Part shown: positions 1-7,568 of the stretch, one piece after another | Layout of the letters: every line of letters begins with the position of its first letter | Numbering within the stretch: the stretch's first letter is position 1 | Program-made: the position numbers and the translations under genes | IMG/VR virus record: IMGVR_UViG_3300031841_001238 | Location: 1 to 20,377 of that record | From: a virus | Strand: one strand, 5' to 3' | DNA length: 20,377 nt | Notes under the pieces: model-generated | Database searches by the model: none | What the model was told of the DNA's origin: nothing | Seen by the model: only the letters and a program-made list of their open reading frames with translations

Positions 1-1
1 A

Positions 2-1309
2 ACATTACCTGAACCGGCTGTTGTTAAAATGTGGAAAGATGTGCAGACAAATATTGGACGCTTCCAAAGTTTATTTAAAGATAATTTCATTGTTGTTGAC
101 AATTCTTCTGGTAGTAATTGGGAGAAAGCTACTACGAAAGGATTTAAATTCGCACAACGATTTGCAAATAAACCAGTCCGACATGCCAAAGCAATAAAAT
201 GGCTTGCACAATTCCGAAGTGGTCAAATGGAAGGTTGTATGGACCTGGAGGATATTAAACTTGTAGAAAGTATCATTGATATCCCAAGAAGAACATATGC
301 ACCTGCTGTATTTGATAACGAAGAATCCGATAATCCAAAAATCAAACCAAGTGTAAAAGAATTAATTAATAAACAATTAAAAGAATTTGAAACAGAATAC
401 CCAATCGTTAAAACATCTTTAATCGGCTCTATCCTTACAAAACGATATAGGAACGATGCTGATTTGGACATTAATGTTTTATTTGATGTACCACCAGAAA
501 AGGCAGAGGCAGAAAGAGAACGACTCTCCAAAAAGTATTTGTCATCAAGCAACCCAGATAATATCCAGGGTAAATTAATCCCAGGAACCGAACACCCAAT
601 TAACTATTATTTTATTACAAGCGAAAGCATATATGACGAACAGAATGGTAAGGCAGATGCTGTATTTGATATTGAAACAGATACCTTCATCAAACGCCCA
701 GAGGATTTTGTATTTGACCCAGACTTGTATATGCACGAATTTGATAGAAAAGTACAAGAGCTTGACATTATTAAAGGCGAATTAAAACGCGATATTATTG
801 ACTATAAAGAGTTGACAGAGCTCCAGCCAAGTGATATAATAGACTTGCAAGATAAAATTGAGGATAAACTAAAAGAAGTGGAAACCGGAATACAGGATTA
901 TGTACGTGTTGGTGACTTGGTTGACAAGGAACGCCGTGCCGCATTTGATACTGATATGACACCAGAACAGATTAAAACATTCTCTATTAAAAACAGATTG
1001 CCTAAAAATGTCATTTATAAAATGTTAGAGAAATATCATTACTTAAAATTCTATAAAATGTGTAAAAAGATACTTGATGATGGAAAAGTTGATGATGCTG
1101 AAATTGCAAAATTACAAACAGAGGCAACATTAGCTTCTTCTGATAGACATATCATCGATGCAATATTAAAGAAAGTGCAGGCGAAATTAGAAAAAGATTT
1201 AAAGAAAAATAATTATAACGATTTAAATGACATTGCCGCATTGGTAAAACAAAGAGTAGAACGAGATACCAAACGCAAAGGCCATTCAAGAATGAAGGAC
1301 CAGAAATGA
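2..1309 (+). CDS. Kinase-end/nucleotidyltransferase fusion protein, 5' partial
   Basis: The frame is open to the left edge, and the residues before the first ATG (position 29) read TLPEPAVVK without a stop. No Shine-Dalgarno precedes that ATG, so the gene very likely starts outside the window. Counting from the ATG, residues 1-60 (LFKDNFIVVDNS, then a basic stretch) resemble the C-terminal end of P-loop kinase-like proteins of marine phages; the Walker A part would be off-window. Residues 125-230 carry the DNA polymerase beta-type nucleotidyltransferase signature: G133-S134, then D145-L-D147, with a further acidic stretch (ADAVFDIETD) that could give the third metal-binding carboxylate. The C-terminus is lysine-rich and helical. 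The nucleotidyltransferase call is fairly firm; substrate is unknown. The stop overlaps the next start by ATGA. Confidence 0.7.
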   Translation, partial: TLPEPAVVKMWKDVQTNIGRFQSLFKDNFIVVDNSSGSNWEKATTKGFKFAQRFANKPVRHAKAIKWLAQFRSGQMEGCMDLEDIKLVESIIDIPRRTYAPAVFDNEESDNPKIKPSVKELINKQLKEFETEYPIVKTSLIGSILTKRYRNDADLDINVLFDVPPEKAEAERERLSKKYLSSSNPDNIQGKLIPGTEHPINYYFITSESIYDEQNGKADAVFDIETDTFIKRPEDFVFDPDLYMHEFDRKVQELDIIKGELKRDIIDYKELTELQPSDIIDLQDKIEDKLKEVETGIQDYVRVGDLVDKERRAAFDTDMTPEQIKTFSIKNRLPKNVIYKMLEKYHYLKFYKMCKKILDDGKVDDAEIAKLQTEATLASSDRHIIDAILKKVQAKLEKDLKKNNYNDLNDIAALVKQRVERDTKRKGHSRMKDQK

Positions 1310-1560
1310 AATCATATAAAGAATTTGTAGAAGAAGGATTTGCAATGCCTGATTACCCAATGCAAAAAGACCAAGTCCGTTATATGGACGGCGAATGGGT
1401 CACGGGTGACGCTGGCAAACCACATACATTTGACCACAGTAAAACTGGTGGTGAAAATTTAGACGATATGAATAAAGCTGTCCAAGCAGACAGAAAAAAG
1501 GAAAAAGTAGACCCAAGTATTCCTGGTAATACACAATTGGATATAGACCCGAATGATTAA
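1306..1560 (+). CDS. Small acidic protein with capsid-targeting-like N-terminus
   Basis: An 84-residue protein starting MKSYKEFVEEGF, close to the N-terminal peptide of T4 internal head proteins (MKTYQEFI type). The rest is polar and probably disordered, rich in Asp, Lys and Asn, with no recognisable enzyme motif. The start ATG overlaps the upstream stop (ATGA), and AAGGA at 1295-1299 is a good ribosome binding site. The gene end overlaps the next start by 8 bases, so the three genes are translationally coupled. It could be an internal head protein or a small partner of the ligase-fold protein that follows. The function is not recognised. Confidence 0.65.
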   Translation: MKSYKEFVEEGFAMPDYPMQKDQVRYMDGEWVTGDAGKPHTFDHSKTGGENLDDMNKAVQADRKKEKVDPSIPGNTQLDIDPND

Positions 1561-2788
1561 ATTTAAAAAATATATCGCAGAGGCCGCAGGTGCAAATCTT
1601 CATATGACGCACTTGGAAGATGCTGTCCTTGATGGTGGTGTCACTGGCACAAGAAATGTAATTAATTATTTAAGAAACATTCGCGATATGCTTTCTGGTT
1701 CTACAGCAACACCAGTAAGTCTTACCACAAAATGGGACGGTGCTCCTGCTATTTTTGCTGGTATTGACCCATCAGATGGCAAATTCTTTGTGGCAAAGAA
1801 AGGATTATTTAATAAGAATCCAAAATTATATAAAACAAATAGTGAAATAGATAATGAACTAAAAGGAGACCTTGCTGACAAGTTTAAGGTCGCCTTAGCA
1901 GAGTTTCCAAAACTCGGAATTGAAGGAGTAGTACAAGGTGATTTCTTATTTACAAAATCAGATCTTAAAACGGAAAACATTGATGGAAAACCGCATATTA
2001 CTTTCCATCCTAATACCATTGTTTATGCGGTACCTAAATCAACAGACCTCGGTAAAAAAATATCAGAATCCGAAATCGGTGTGGTCTGGCACACAACATA
2101 CAGAGGAACAAGTCTTGAAACAATGTCTGCAAGTTTTGGAGAGGAGATTGCATCAAAACAAAGCTCGGTTAAAAGCGTATGGTCAATAGACGCAACATTT
2201 AAAGACGAATCAGGAAATGCAACTCTTACCAAGGCAGAAAATAGAGATATTACAGCAAAGTTATCGGCTGCTGGAAAATTATTCAGAAAAATAAAAGCAG
2301 CAAAATTAAATACATTACATCAAAATACTGATTTAAATGCTCGTGTCAATACATACATTAATAGTAAGGTACGAGAAGGACAACGAATTACAAATGTAAA
2401 ACAATTTGTGATTGGGCTTCAACAATATATTCAAGAATATTATCAGAAAGAAGCAGATAAAGTTAAACAACAAAAAACAAAAGATGCTAAAATTGCGCAA
2501 GGTAATGTATTATTACAATACTTTAATAAGCGAGACATTAAACAGGTAGAAGCTATCTTTGAATTGTATAATTTACTTGTCGATGCAAAATATATGATAA
2601 TAAATAAATTAAACCAGGTAGAAGGAATTACAACTCTACTGAAAACAAGTAGTGGATTCGAGGTCACTGGCCAGGAAGGTTTTGTTGCTATCGACCATTA
2701 TAGTAAAAACGCACTAAAGATTGTGGATAGATTGGAATTTAGTAAAGCAAACTTTAGTACTGAATATATCAAAGGGTGGCAAAAATAA
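1553..2788 (+). CDS. Ligase-fold (KxDG) adenylyltransferase-like protein
   Basis: A 411-residue protein. Residues 1-11 (MIKFKKYIAEA) match the capsid-targeting-like pattern. Residues 18-26 (MTHLEDAVL) followed by K60-W-D-G63 and APAIF are typical of a phage family with the covalent nucleotidyltransferase (DNA/RNA ligase, mRNA capping) active-site lysine motif KxDG. Later blocks fit the same fold: AKKG at 81-84, GVVQGDFLF at 125-133, TFHPNTIVYAV at 150-160. The C-terminal half is helical and basic and is not a known ligase OB domain. I recall this family as an uncharacterised DUF of marine phages (DUF6267), which I cannot check. Ligase activity is inferred from the motif; the substrate could be RNA, DNA or protein. 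It overlaps its upstream neighbour by 8 bases. Confidence 0.7.
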   Translation: MIKFKKYIAEAAGANLHMTHLEDAVLDGGVTGTRNVINYLRNIRDMLSGSTATPVSLTTKWDGAPAIFAGIDPSDGKFFVAKKGLFNKNPKLYKTNSEIDNELKGDLADKFKVALAEFPKLGIEGVVQGDFLFTKSDLKTENIDGKPHITFHPNTIVYAVPKSTDLGKKISESEIGVVWHTTYRGTSLETMSASFGEEIASKQSSVKSVWSIDATFKDESGNATLTKAENRDITAKLSAAGKLFRKIKAAKLNTLHQNTDLNARVNTYINSKVREGQRITNVKQFVIGLQQYIQEYYQKEADKVKQQKTKDAKIAQGNVLLQYFNKRDIKQVEAIFELYNLLVDAKYMIINKLNQVEGITTLLKTSSGFEVTGQEGFVAIDHYSKNALKIVDRLEFSKANFSTEYIKGWQK

Positions 2789-3033
2789 TGGCTTGGGTCA
2801 CGGTACCAGGAAGTAATGGAACATGGGAATACGAGAATACAGCAACTACTGCTGATACCTATGTTGACTCTCCAGGCGTCGTATTAAATGGCGTCAGAAC
2901 ATTTACAGTACCTAATTCAGGTGGCCACACAACTCAAACTTATATCAAATGCAGAAAGCCAGGAAAAACCTTGGTGAATGGTGAAATCAATAAAGATTTT
3001 TACGATTATAGATTTAGTCAAGGAACACCATAA
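2788..3033 (+). CDS. Small virion-type protein
   Basis: An 81-residue protein, MAWVTVPGSNGTWEY onward, rich in Thr, Gly and aromatic residues with a predicted beta-rich character. An in-frame GTG lies four codons earlier, but the ATG at 2788 overlaps the upstream stop in the taATG pattern used repeatedly in this genome, so I chose it. It lies directly before a larger structural-type gene, with which it shares another taATG overlap. The sequence style is that of small tail or fibre-associated proteins of marine myophages. That role is inferred from style and position only. Confidence 0.6.
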   Translation: MAWVTVPGSNGTWEYENTATTADTYVDSPGVVLNGVRTFTVPNSGGHTTQTYIKCRKPGKTLVNGEINKDFYDYRFSQGTP

Positions 3034-3767
3034 TGGCAAAATATTATCCAACTGAAGATACTTTTTTAAACGCATCACGTGGATTAATCCAAGGTGGTGA
3101 AGTAAGAAATATTTTTGGATATCAAGAGGCTGCAGATACAACATTTAGAGTATTGTGGGAATTTGCTGCTACTAATTTAGTATTTCCTTCAAGCGCAATT
3201 CCATTAACTATCACATCAGCAAGTGGTAGTGACGATGGCAAGAGTTTATTAATTAAAGGTTTAGATGCTAATTGGAATGTTTTAACAGAAACAGTCACAC
3301 TTGTTGGTGGTGGAGATGTAGTCACAGATAATTCATTCTTAAGAATTAATGATGTTATATTAACAAGTGGAATTGAAAATATTGGTTTAATTACAGTACA
3401 AAATGCTGGTAAAACCGAAAAGTATGCAGGTATTAGAGTTGGTGATGGAAGAAATCAAGCATCTCATTTTTCAGTTCCTGCCGACCATTGTTATTACCTT
3501 TATCGTATCGATGCTTTTTCATCAGATAGTACATCAGCTAAACCTGGTATATTTAGAAATGTATCAGTTAATAACGCAAATGGTGGACAAGAATATAACG
3601 TTGCTCGAACAACATTCTTAGGAAATATGAATATCCAACGAAGGTTCCCGTTTAAGTATTCAGAAAAAACCGACATTCAGTTTCAATTAAGAACAGAGGT
3701 CGGAACACACGAAATGAATGTATTCGCCGAAGGTTTACTTTTAAGAGAACCAATTAGTACAAGTTAA
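3033..3767 (+). CDS. Probable virion structural protein
   Basis: A 244-residue protein with almost no charged clusters. It has alternating beta-type segments (LTITSASGSDDGKSLLIKGL, then VTLVGGGDVVTDNSFLRIND) and a C-terminal half containing RVGDGRNQASHFSVPADH. This pattern is familiar from virion proteins of marine T4-like phages, probably head decoration or tail/fibre-associated. It has no signal peptide, membrane segment or enzymatic motif. It starts at a taATG overlap with the small gene before it and ends five bases before a strong sigma-70 promoter, so it closes the structural block. Structural role is probable; the exact location in the virion cannot be told. Confidence 0.65.
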   Translation: MAKYYPTEDTFLNASRGLIQGGEVRNIFGYQEAADTTFRVLWEFAATNLVFPSSAIPLTITSASGSDDGKSLLIKGLDANWNVLTETVTLVGGGDVVTDNSFLRINDVILTSGIENIGLITVQNAGKTEKYAGIRVGDGRNQASHFSVPADHCYYLYRIDAFSSDSTSAKPGIFRNVSVNNANGGQEYNVARTTFLGNMNIQRRFPFKYSEKTDIQFQLRTEVGTHEMNVFAEGLLLREPISTS

Positions 3768-3771
3768 ATTG

Positions 3772-3800
3772 TTGACATTATAACCTTCTTGTGTTATAAT
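3772..3800 (+). promoter_or_regulatory. Consensus sigma-70 promoter
   Basis: TTGACA at 3772-3777 and TATAAT at 3795-3800 are both perfect matches to the bacterial housekeeping consensus, separated by exactly 17 bases. An extended -10 (TG at 3792-3793) is also present. Transcription would begin near 3807, leaving a leader of about 17 bases before the start at 3825. It sits right after the stop of a structural gene and heads the six-gene glycan cassette. Confidence 0.85.
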
Positions 3801-3824
3801 ATATAAAATTATGGTTCGTGATGA

Positions 3825-4418
3825 ATGCAAAACTTTATTGAAAATAAAACCGTTGCCTTAGTAGGTAATGCTCAGTCGTTATTCGACTTTCAATATGGTA
3901 GTGAAATTGATGACCATCAAGTGGTAATAAGAATTAACAATTCTGCTATCTTCTACGACGATTTAAATTCTCGTCATTCTCACGGAACTAAAATAGATAT
4001 TTGGGCCTTCTGGGACTATTGGAAAACAGCAACTGCTCACCATAGTTATACTACACCCAGAATGGCACAGTACATGAATAGTAAATATAATAAACTGGAC
4101 TTGGCAATGTCAAGAAAAGATAAAGGATTTATATTTAATAAAGTTGAATTTGGAGAGAAAATTAAAAATGATTTGTTCCGAGATACAGGGAATCCATCAG
4201 CAGGATTATCCATATTATATTTACTCAACGAATTTAATCCTTCAGCTGTAAATGTTTATGGATTTGATTTTAAAAGAACAAAAACCTTCCACAAGGAATA
4301 TAATGATGTTGATGACGATAGGTATGATTCCTTTAACAGACATAATTATAAATTCGAGGAAGAATACGCTCAACAAAAATTCTTTACTCAGGAGAAATTT
4401 AAATTAATAGGAGAATGA
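3825..4418 (+). CDS. GT29 sialyltransferase-like glycosyltransferase
   Basis: A 197-residue protein with the marks of glycosyltransferase family 29. An L-sialylmotif-like block VALVGNAQSL lies at residues 10-19 with RINN at 36-39. An S-sialylmotif-like block NPSAGLS is at 123-129, followed by VYGFDF (144-149) and a conserved-type histidine near H156. Known family members transfer sialic acid from CMP-sialic acid; whether this enzyme uses that donor is not known. It is shorter than eukaryotic GT29 enzymes and lacks a membrane anchor, so it should be cytoplasmic. It is the first gene after the sigma-70 promoter. Shine-Dalgarno pairing is poor. Nearby ATGs at 3811 and 3821 run quickly into stops. 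It overlaps no upstream gene, and its stop lies at the next start. Confidence 0.75.
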   Translation: MQNFIENKTVALVGNAQSLFDFQYGSEIDDHQVVIRINNSAIFYDDLNSRHSHGTKIDIWAFWDYWKTATAHHSYTTPRMAQYMNSKYNKLDLAMSRKDKGFIFNKVEFGEKIKNDLFRDTGNPSAGLSILYLLNEFNPSAVNVYGFDFKRTKTFHKEYNDVDDDRYDSFNRHNYKFEEEYAQQKFFTQEKFKLIGE

Positions 4419-4419
4419 A

Positions 4420-4986
4420 ATGGGAAGAATACGCGACCGCGGTCACGACGGTGGAAACATTTGGCGATGGCACACGATTGAAAAATATGTTAGAAAAAAC
4501 GGCTGGACAAAAGGGGCTGAACTTGGAGTTTGGCTTGGTGAAACATTTAAGCACCTTGTTCGTACATGTCACAATTTGCATCTTATTGGTGTTGACCTTT
4601 ATGAAGCTCAGCCAGGATATGACGGACCCGAACAATGGACCAGAGGTGAGAATGGCCATGCCTGGGACCATGAGACTTACTATAAAGACCTCGTAAATTT
4701 TTGCTCTCAATATCCAGACAGAGCAGAAATTATTAAGGATTATACAACTGAAGCAGCAAAACAAGTAGAAGATGAAAGTTTAGACTTTGTCTTTATTGAC
4801 GCTGACCACAGTTATAATGGTGTAATGCGAGATGTTGAAGCATGGGCACCTAAGGTGAGAAAGGGTGGTATGATTATTGGACATGATATTCATTTTCCAA
4901 CAGTAAAACAAGCTGTGGAAGAGCTATACGGAGAAGGTAATTATATTGTAGAAGATGATTTTTTATGGTTAGTTGAAAAGCAATAA
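4420..4986 (+). CDS. Class I SAM-dependent methyltransferase
   Basis: A 188-residue protein with a Rossmann-type methyltransferase layout. Motif I GAELGVWLGETF is at residues 32-43, an acidic ribose-binding position at D59 in IGVDLY, and the post-motif FIDADHSYNGV at 125-135 is followed by KGGMIIGHD (148-156). The IDADHSYNGV block is typical of the Methyltransf_24-like group often found with sugar and polysaccharide genes. The start at 4420 is supported by AGGAGA at 4408-4413. A competing ATG at 4415 opens a different frame that lacks the motifs. Position between two glycosyltransferases suggests O-methylation of a sugar or glycan intermediate; the acceptor is inferred. Confidence 0.8.
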   Translation: MGRIRDRGHDGGNIWRWHTIEKYVRKNGWTKGAELGVWLGETFKHLVRTCHNLHLIGVDLYEAQPGYDGPEQWTRGENGHAWDHETYYKDLVNFCSQYPDRAEIIKDYTTEAAKQVEDESLDFVFIDADHSYNGVMRDVEAWAPKVRKGGMIIGHDIHFPTVKQAVEELYGEGNYIVEDDFLWLVEKQ

Positions 4987-4996
4987 GGATAGTACA

Positions 4997-5539
4997 GTGA
5001 CAAAAAAGACCCGAGTAATTAATTTTTATGGCGGTCCATCTTCCGGCAAAAGCACAGCTGCTGCCGGATTGTTTTATAAGATGAAAATGTTGGGATACAG
5101 TGTAGAGCTGACCGACGAATTTGCCAAAGAGTGTGTATGGGAAGGAAATGTTCCTATGTTAAAAGACCAATTATGGGTTCTTGCACACCAACATCGTAAA
5201 ATTTTAAGATTGAAAGGTCAAGTGGATTATGTCATTACTGACAGTCCAGTATTATTATCTCCCATTTATAGAGAACTTTATGATGGTCCTTTATATTCAG
5301 ATTTAATTGACAAAATGGCCTTAGAGTGTTATAATATGTATGATAACATTAACTTTTTGTTAACTCGACCACAAGGCTTTGAATCTGATGGCCGAGCACA
5401 AAATGAAGAAGAAAGTGTAAATATAGACAAGGCAATATTAAATCAGTTTAATCTATTGGATATTAAATATACATTATTGGAGGGCGAAGACCCTGCCACA
5501 CAAGCATATTCAAAATTGGTGAATATACATGCACACTAA
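4997..5539 (+). CDS. Small P-loop ATPase/kinase-like protein
   Basis: A 180-residue protein using a GTG start, with AAGGA at 4985-4989 placed seven bases upstream. An in-frame TTG at 4973 lies inside the previous gene and has no comparable site. Walker A is GGPSSGKST (residues 12-20) and the Walker B-like strand is VDYVITDSP (77-84). The FYGGPSSGKST form and the DSP element resemble the NadR/AAA_28-like kinase group seen in many marine T4-like phages. The substrate is unknown. In this cassette it might phosphorylate a sugar or nucleotide precursor, but the family also occurs apart from glycan genes. Its end overlaps the following gene by 11 bases. Confidence 0.7.
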   Translation: MTKKTRVINFYGGPSSGKSTAAAGLFYKMKMLGYSVELTDEFAKECVWEGNVPMLKDQLWVLAHQHRKILRLKGQVDYVITDSPVLLSPIYRELYDGPLYSDLIDKMALECYNMYDNINFLLTRPQGFESDGRAQNEEESVNIDKAILNQFNLLDIKYTLLEGEDPATQAYSKLVNIHAH

Positions 5540-6188
5540 TATAGAAAAGAAATTAAGTCATATTTGGATTGGTCCAAAACCAGCTCCTTTGAAATGGATG
5601 TATACATGGCGTGATAAACACCCAGATTGGGAATATAGTATTTTTGATGACCGTATGCTTAAAGACAAACGATGGATTAACCAGGACCTTATCGAACATT
5701 ATTATAGAGCAAAAGCTTGGTGTGGCGTTTCTGATTTAATTCGTTATGAACTTTTATATGAAGAGGGTGGCTTTATTGCAGAAGCTGATATGATTTGCCT
5801 AGAAAATACAGACGAATTATGGCAATCACCAGAAGACCACGCATATACTTGTTATGAAAATGAAAAAGGGCGGCCTAATTTTGTTCAACCTATTTTTGGG
5901 TGTAATCCTGGAAATGAATTTGTTAAAACTGTAATTGATTCATTGCGTTTATTACGTCCAGGTGATTTACACAGACAACCACACAAATCTACAGGGAATG
6001 AATTTTTGGCTCAATTTATAGACCAATGGAAGCATAAACTCACTATTTGGCCATCACATTATTTCATTCCTCAATTTTATATTAATGGTTCACAGCGATA
6101 TAATGGACCAGACAAAGTTTATGCAGACCACAAATGGGGCTCAACTGGAATGGGCTTTAATTGTGTTGATTATTCACAAGGAGTATAA
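5529..6188 (+). CDS. GT32-like glycosyltransferase (sugar-binding DXD family)
   Basis: A 219-residue protein. The N-terminus LSHIWIGPKPAP matches the IPKxIHxIWIG-type opening of the Gly_transf_sug family, and SDLIRYELLYEEGG at 68-81 is the hallmark of that family. The metal-binding DXD that normally follows (GGxYxDxD) is replaced by E85-A86-D87 in GGFIAEADM. The enzyme should transfer a sugar from a nucleotide sugar to a glycan acceptor in the cytoplasm. Translation is coupled by an 11-base overlap with the kinase-like gene and by taATG with the sulfotransferase after it. The family call is firm; donor and acceptor are unknown. Confidence 0.78.
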   Translation: MHTNIEKKLSHIWIGPKPAPLKWMYTWRDKHPDWEYSIFDDRMLKDKRWINQDLIEHYYRAKAWCGVSDLIRYELLYEEGGFIAEADMICLENTDELWQSPEDHAYTCYENEKGRPNFVQPIFGCNPGNEFVKTVIDSLRLLRPGDLHRQPHKSTGNEFLAQFIDQWKHKLTIWPSHYFIPQFYINGSQRYNGPDKVYADHKWGSTGMGFNCVDYSQGV

Positions 6189-6850
6189 TGTACTTATCAC
6201 ACAAATACAAATTTCTCTTTTTACGCACGCCGAAAACTGCTTCAAGTAGTTTATCGGATTTCTTTATTCGTAATATTGATGACCCAGATGCTGTTTATAC
6301 AGAAGTAGAAGATAGTAATTTACGTGGAACACTTGATGAAAGTATTGTATCAAGGTATCGTCCTTATGCATTCTATCATTTTTCTTTGCAACAATTAATT
6401 GCTGAAGGTATTATTACCGAGGAACAAGCAAGTGAATATTATTGTTTTGCATTATTAAGAAATCCAATTGATAGAGCAAAAAGCTTTTATTACTTTTACA
6501 AGAAATTTAGGTCTCCAAATAAACCACCTTCATTAGAAGAATATAAATCATGGACTAATAATGGTGTATTTGATAATGATGCAAATTCTGCAATCGTACA
6601 AACAGACCTGTTAAAATTTAGAAATACATTATATGGTGAATATTGGTTATATGAAGATTTAGGAACTAGATTGGAATACTTTATGGAACATCAATTAGGT
6701 GTGCCAATTCAATTTCCACTACCTCGACATAAAACAGATACTAGAAAAAATAGAGATAACGAAATTATGTTTGACGAGGAATCATATACTGATATAATAA
6801 AACATTTTAGTGCTGATTATGAAATGTATAATGAACTTAGGAATATCTAA
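6188..6850 (+). CDS. Sulfotransferase family protein
   Basis: A 220-residue protein. FLRTPKTASSSL (residues 11-22) is the 5'-phosphosulfate binding loop of the PAPS-dependent sulfotransferases. LLRNPIDRAKSFYYFY (89-104) is the 3'-phosphate binding element (RxPxxRxxS). The overall pattern is that of the Sulfotransfer_2 group, which modifies carbohydrates. The enzyme would move sulfate from host PAPS to a hydroxyl, most plausibly on the glycan made by the neighbouring glycosyltransferases. No membrane segment is visible. It is coupled by one-base taATG overlaps at both ends, so it is an integral part of this operon. Confidence 0.8.
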   Translation: MYLSHKYKFLFLRTPKTASSSLSDFFIRNIDDPDAVYTEVEDSNLRGTLDESIVSRYRPYAFYHFSLQQLIAEGIITEEQASEYYCFALLRNPIDRAKSFYYFYKKFRSPNKPPSLEEYKSWTNNGVFDNDANSAIVQTDLLKFRNTLYGEYWLYEDLGTRLEYFMEHQLGVPIQFPLPRHKTDTRKNRDNEIMFDEESYTDIIKHFSADYEMYNELRNI

Positions 6851-7533
6851 TGAAAGCCTATATTCTCAGAATTGATACACCTATAAGCCGTGCATATGCT
6901 GAAGTTTGTGCAAAATCGTGTGACGATGTAGGGTGTAATTGGGAATATTTTGATGGTTGGTCTGATATTACTGGCCGTGCCGCATGGTGTCAAACTGGTA
7001 TTAAGATGAAATTCTTTGAACCACCTATGATTATTGATAGAATGACACCAGCACAAAAGGCAAATGCCTGTTCTGCAGGACATGGTGCAATATGGAAAAA
7101 GATTGCTGATGGAGACGACGAAGTTGGTATTGTATTGGAACACGATGCTTTATTATTACATAAACCAACTGTAAAGATACCGGATGGCCTATTGGTGGTA
7201 CTTGGATATAAATTGACTGACCCATCAAGATATGACCATAAGGCAGCTGGTACACCAACATCGTTAATAAATATTACTGGACATGAAGGCGCACATGCTT
7301 ATATGATGACGAAAAATACTGCTCAATTTCTTGTAAATGAAATAGAGGAAAAAGGTGTTTTAGGCGCTGTTGATAATGCATATTTTATTAGAGGTCAACG
7401 CAGAACATCTGTGCCTCTTGCAATTATGTCTCCCACACCAGCAATAGGTTGGTTGAGAGAATCGACAATTTGGTCGTCTAGCGCGGCAGTTAATTATGAG
7501 TTTATACCTTCATTCGCAGAGTATTATAAATAA
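6850..7533 (+). CDS. GT25 (LPS-type) glycosyltransferase
   Basis: A 227-residue protein with the family 25 pattern: an ACSAGHGAIW block at residues 73-82, IVLEHDALL at 94-102 (E-H-D in the place of the usual EDD metal site), GAHAYMMTKNTAQFLV at 147-162, and VDNAYF at 174-179. These enzymes are known from lipooligosaccharide biosynthesis, where they add galactose or related sugars. It is the last gene of the cassette and starts at a taATG overlap with the sulfotransferase gene. A late promoter box overlaps its stop codon, so the next transcription unit begins here. Confidence 0.78.
   Translation: MKAYILRIDTPISRAYAEVCAKSCDDVGCNWEYFDGWSDITGRAAWCQTGIKMKFFEPPMIIDRMTPAQKANACSAGHGAIWKKIADGDDEVGIVLEHDALLLHKPTVKIPDGLLVVLGYKLTDPSRYDHKAAGTPTSLINITGHEGAHAYMMTKNTAQFLVNEIEEKGVLGAVDNAYFIRGQRRTSVPLAIMSPTPAIGWLRESTIWSSSAAVNYEFIPSFAEYYK
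7525..7532 (+). promoter_or_regulatory. T4-type late promoter TATAAATA
   Basis: An exact TATAAATA box, the T4 late -10 consensus read by the phage sigma factor gp55. It overlaps the stop codon of the GT25 gene. The next gene starts 36 bases downstream, a suitable distance. There is no -35 box, as expected for late promoters. It separates the glycan cassette from the late block. Confidence 0.7.
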
Positions 7534-7568
7534 AACAAATAGAGCTCTAAATTACGGGATTATACCTT

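Noticed and set aside
223-552. Open frames on the minus strand here and opposite many other genes
   Set aside because: They lie antisense to genes with clear motifs, have no ribosome binding sites or promoters and no recognisable domains. All convincing genes are on the + strand.
2776-2790. GTG at 2776 as start of the small virion-type gene
   Set aside because: The ATG at 2788 fits the taATG overlap seen at many other gene joints, and the GTG lies inside the previous gene.
3825-3851. MQNFIENKT start of the GT29 protein as a capsid-targeting-like peptide
   Set aside because: It lacks the basic second position and the hydrophobic-x-E ending, and runs directly into the first catalytic strand.
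4415-4696. ATG at 4415 opening a 93-residue frame
   Set aside because: It runs in another frame over the methyltransferase gene; the methyltransferase motifs and the better start are at 4420.
4997-5539. P-loop protein as APS kinase feeding the sulfotransferase
   Set aside because: The Walker A form GGPSSGKST and the downstream DSP element do not look like APS kinase, which usually has a GLSGxGKxT loop.
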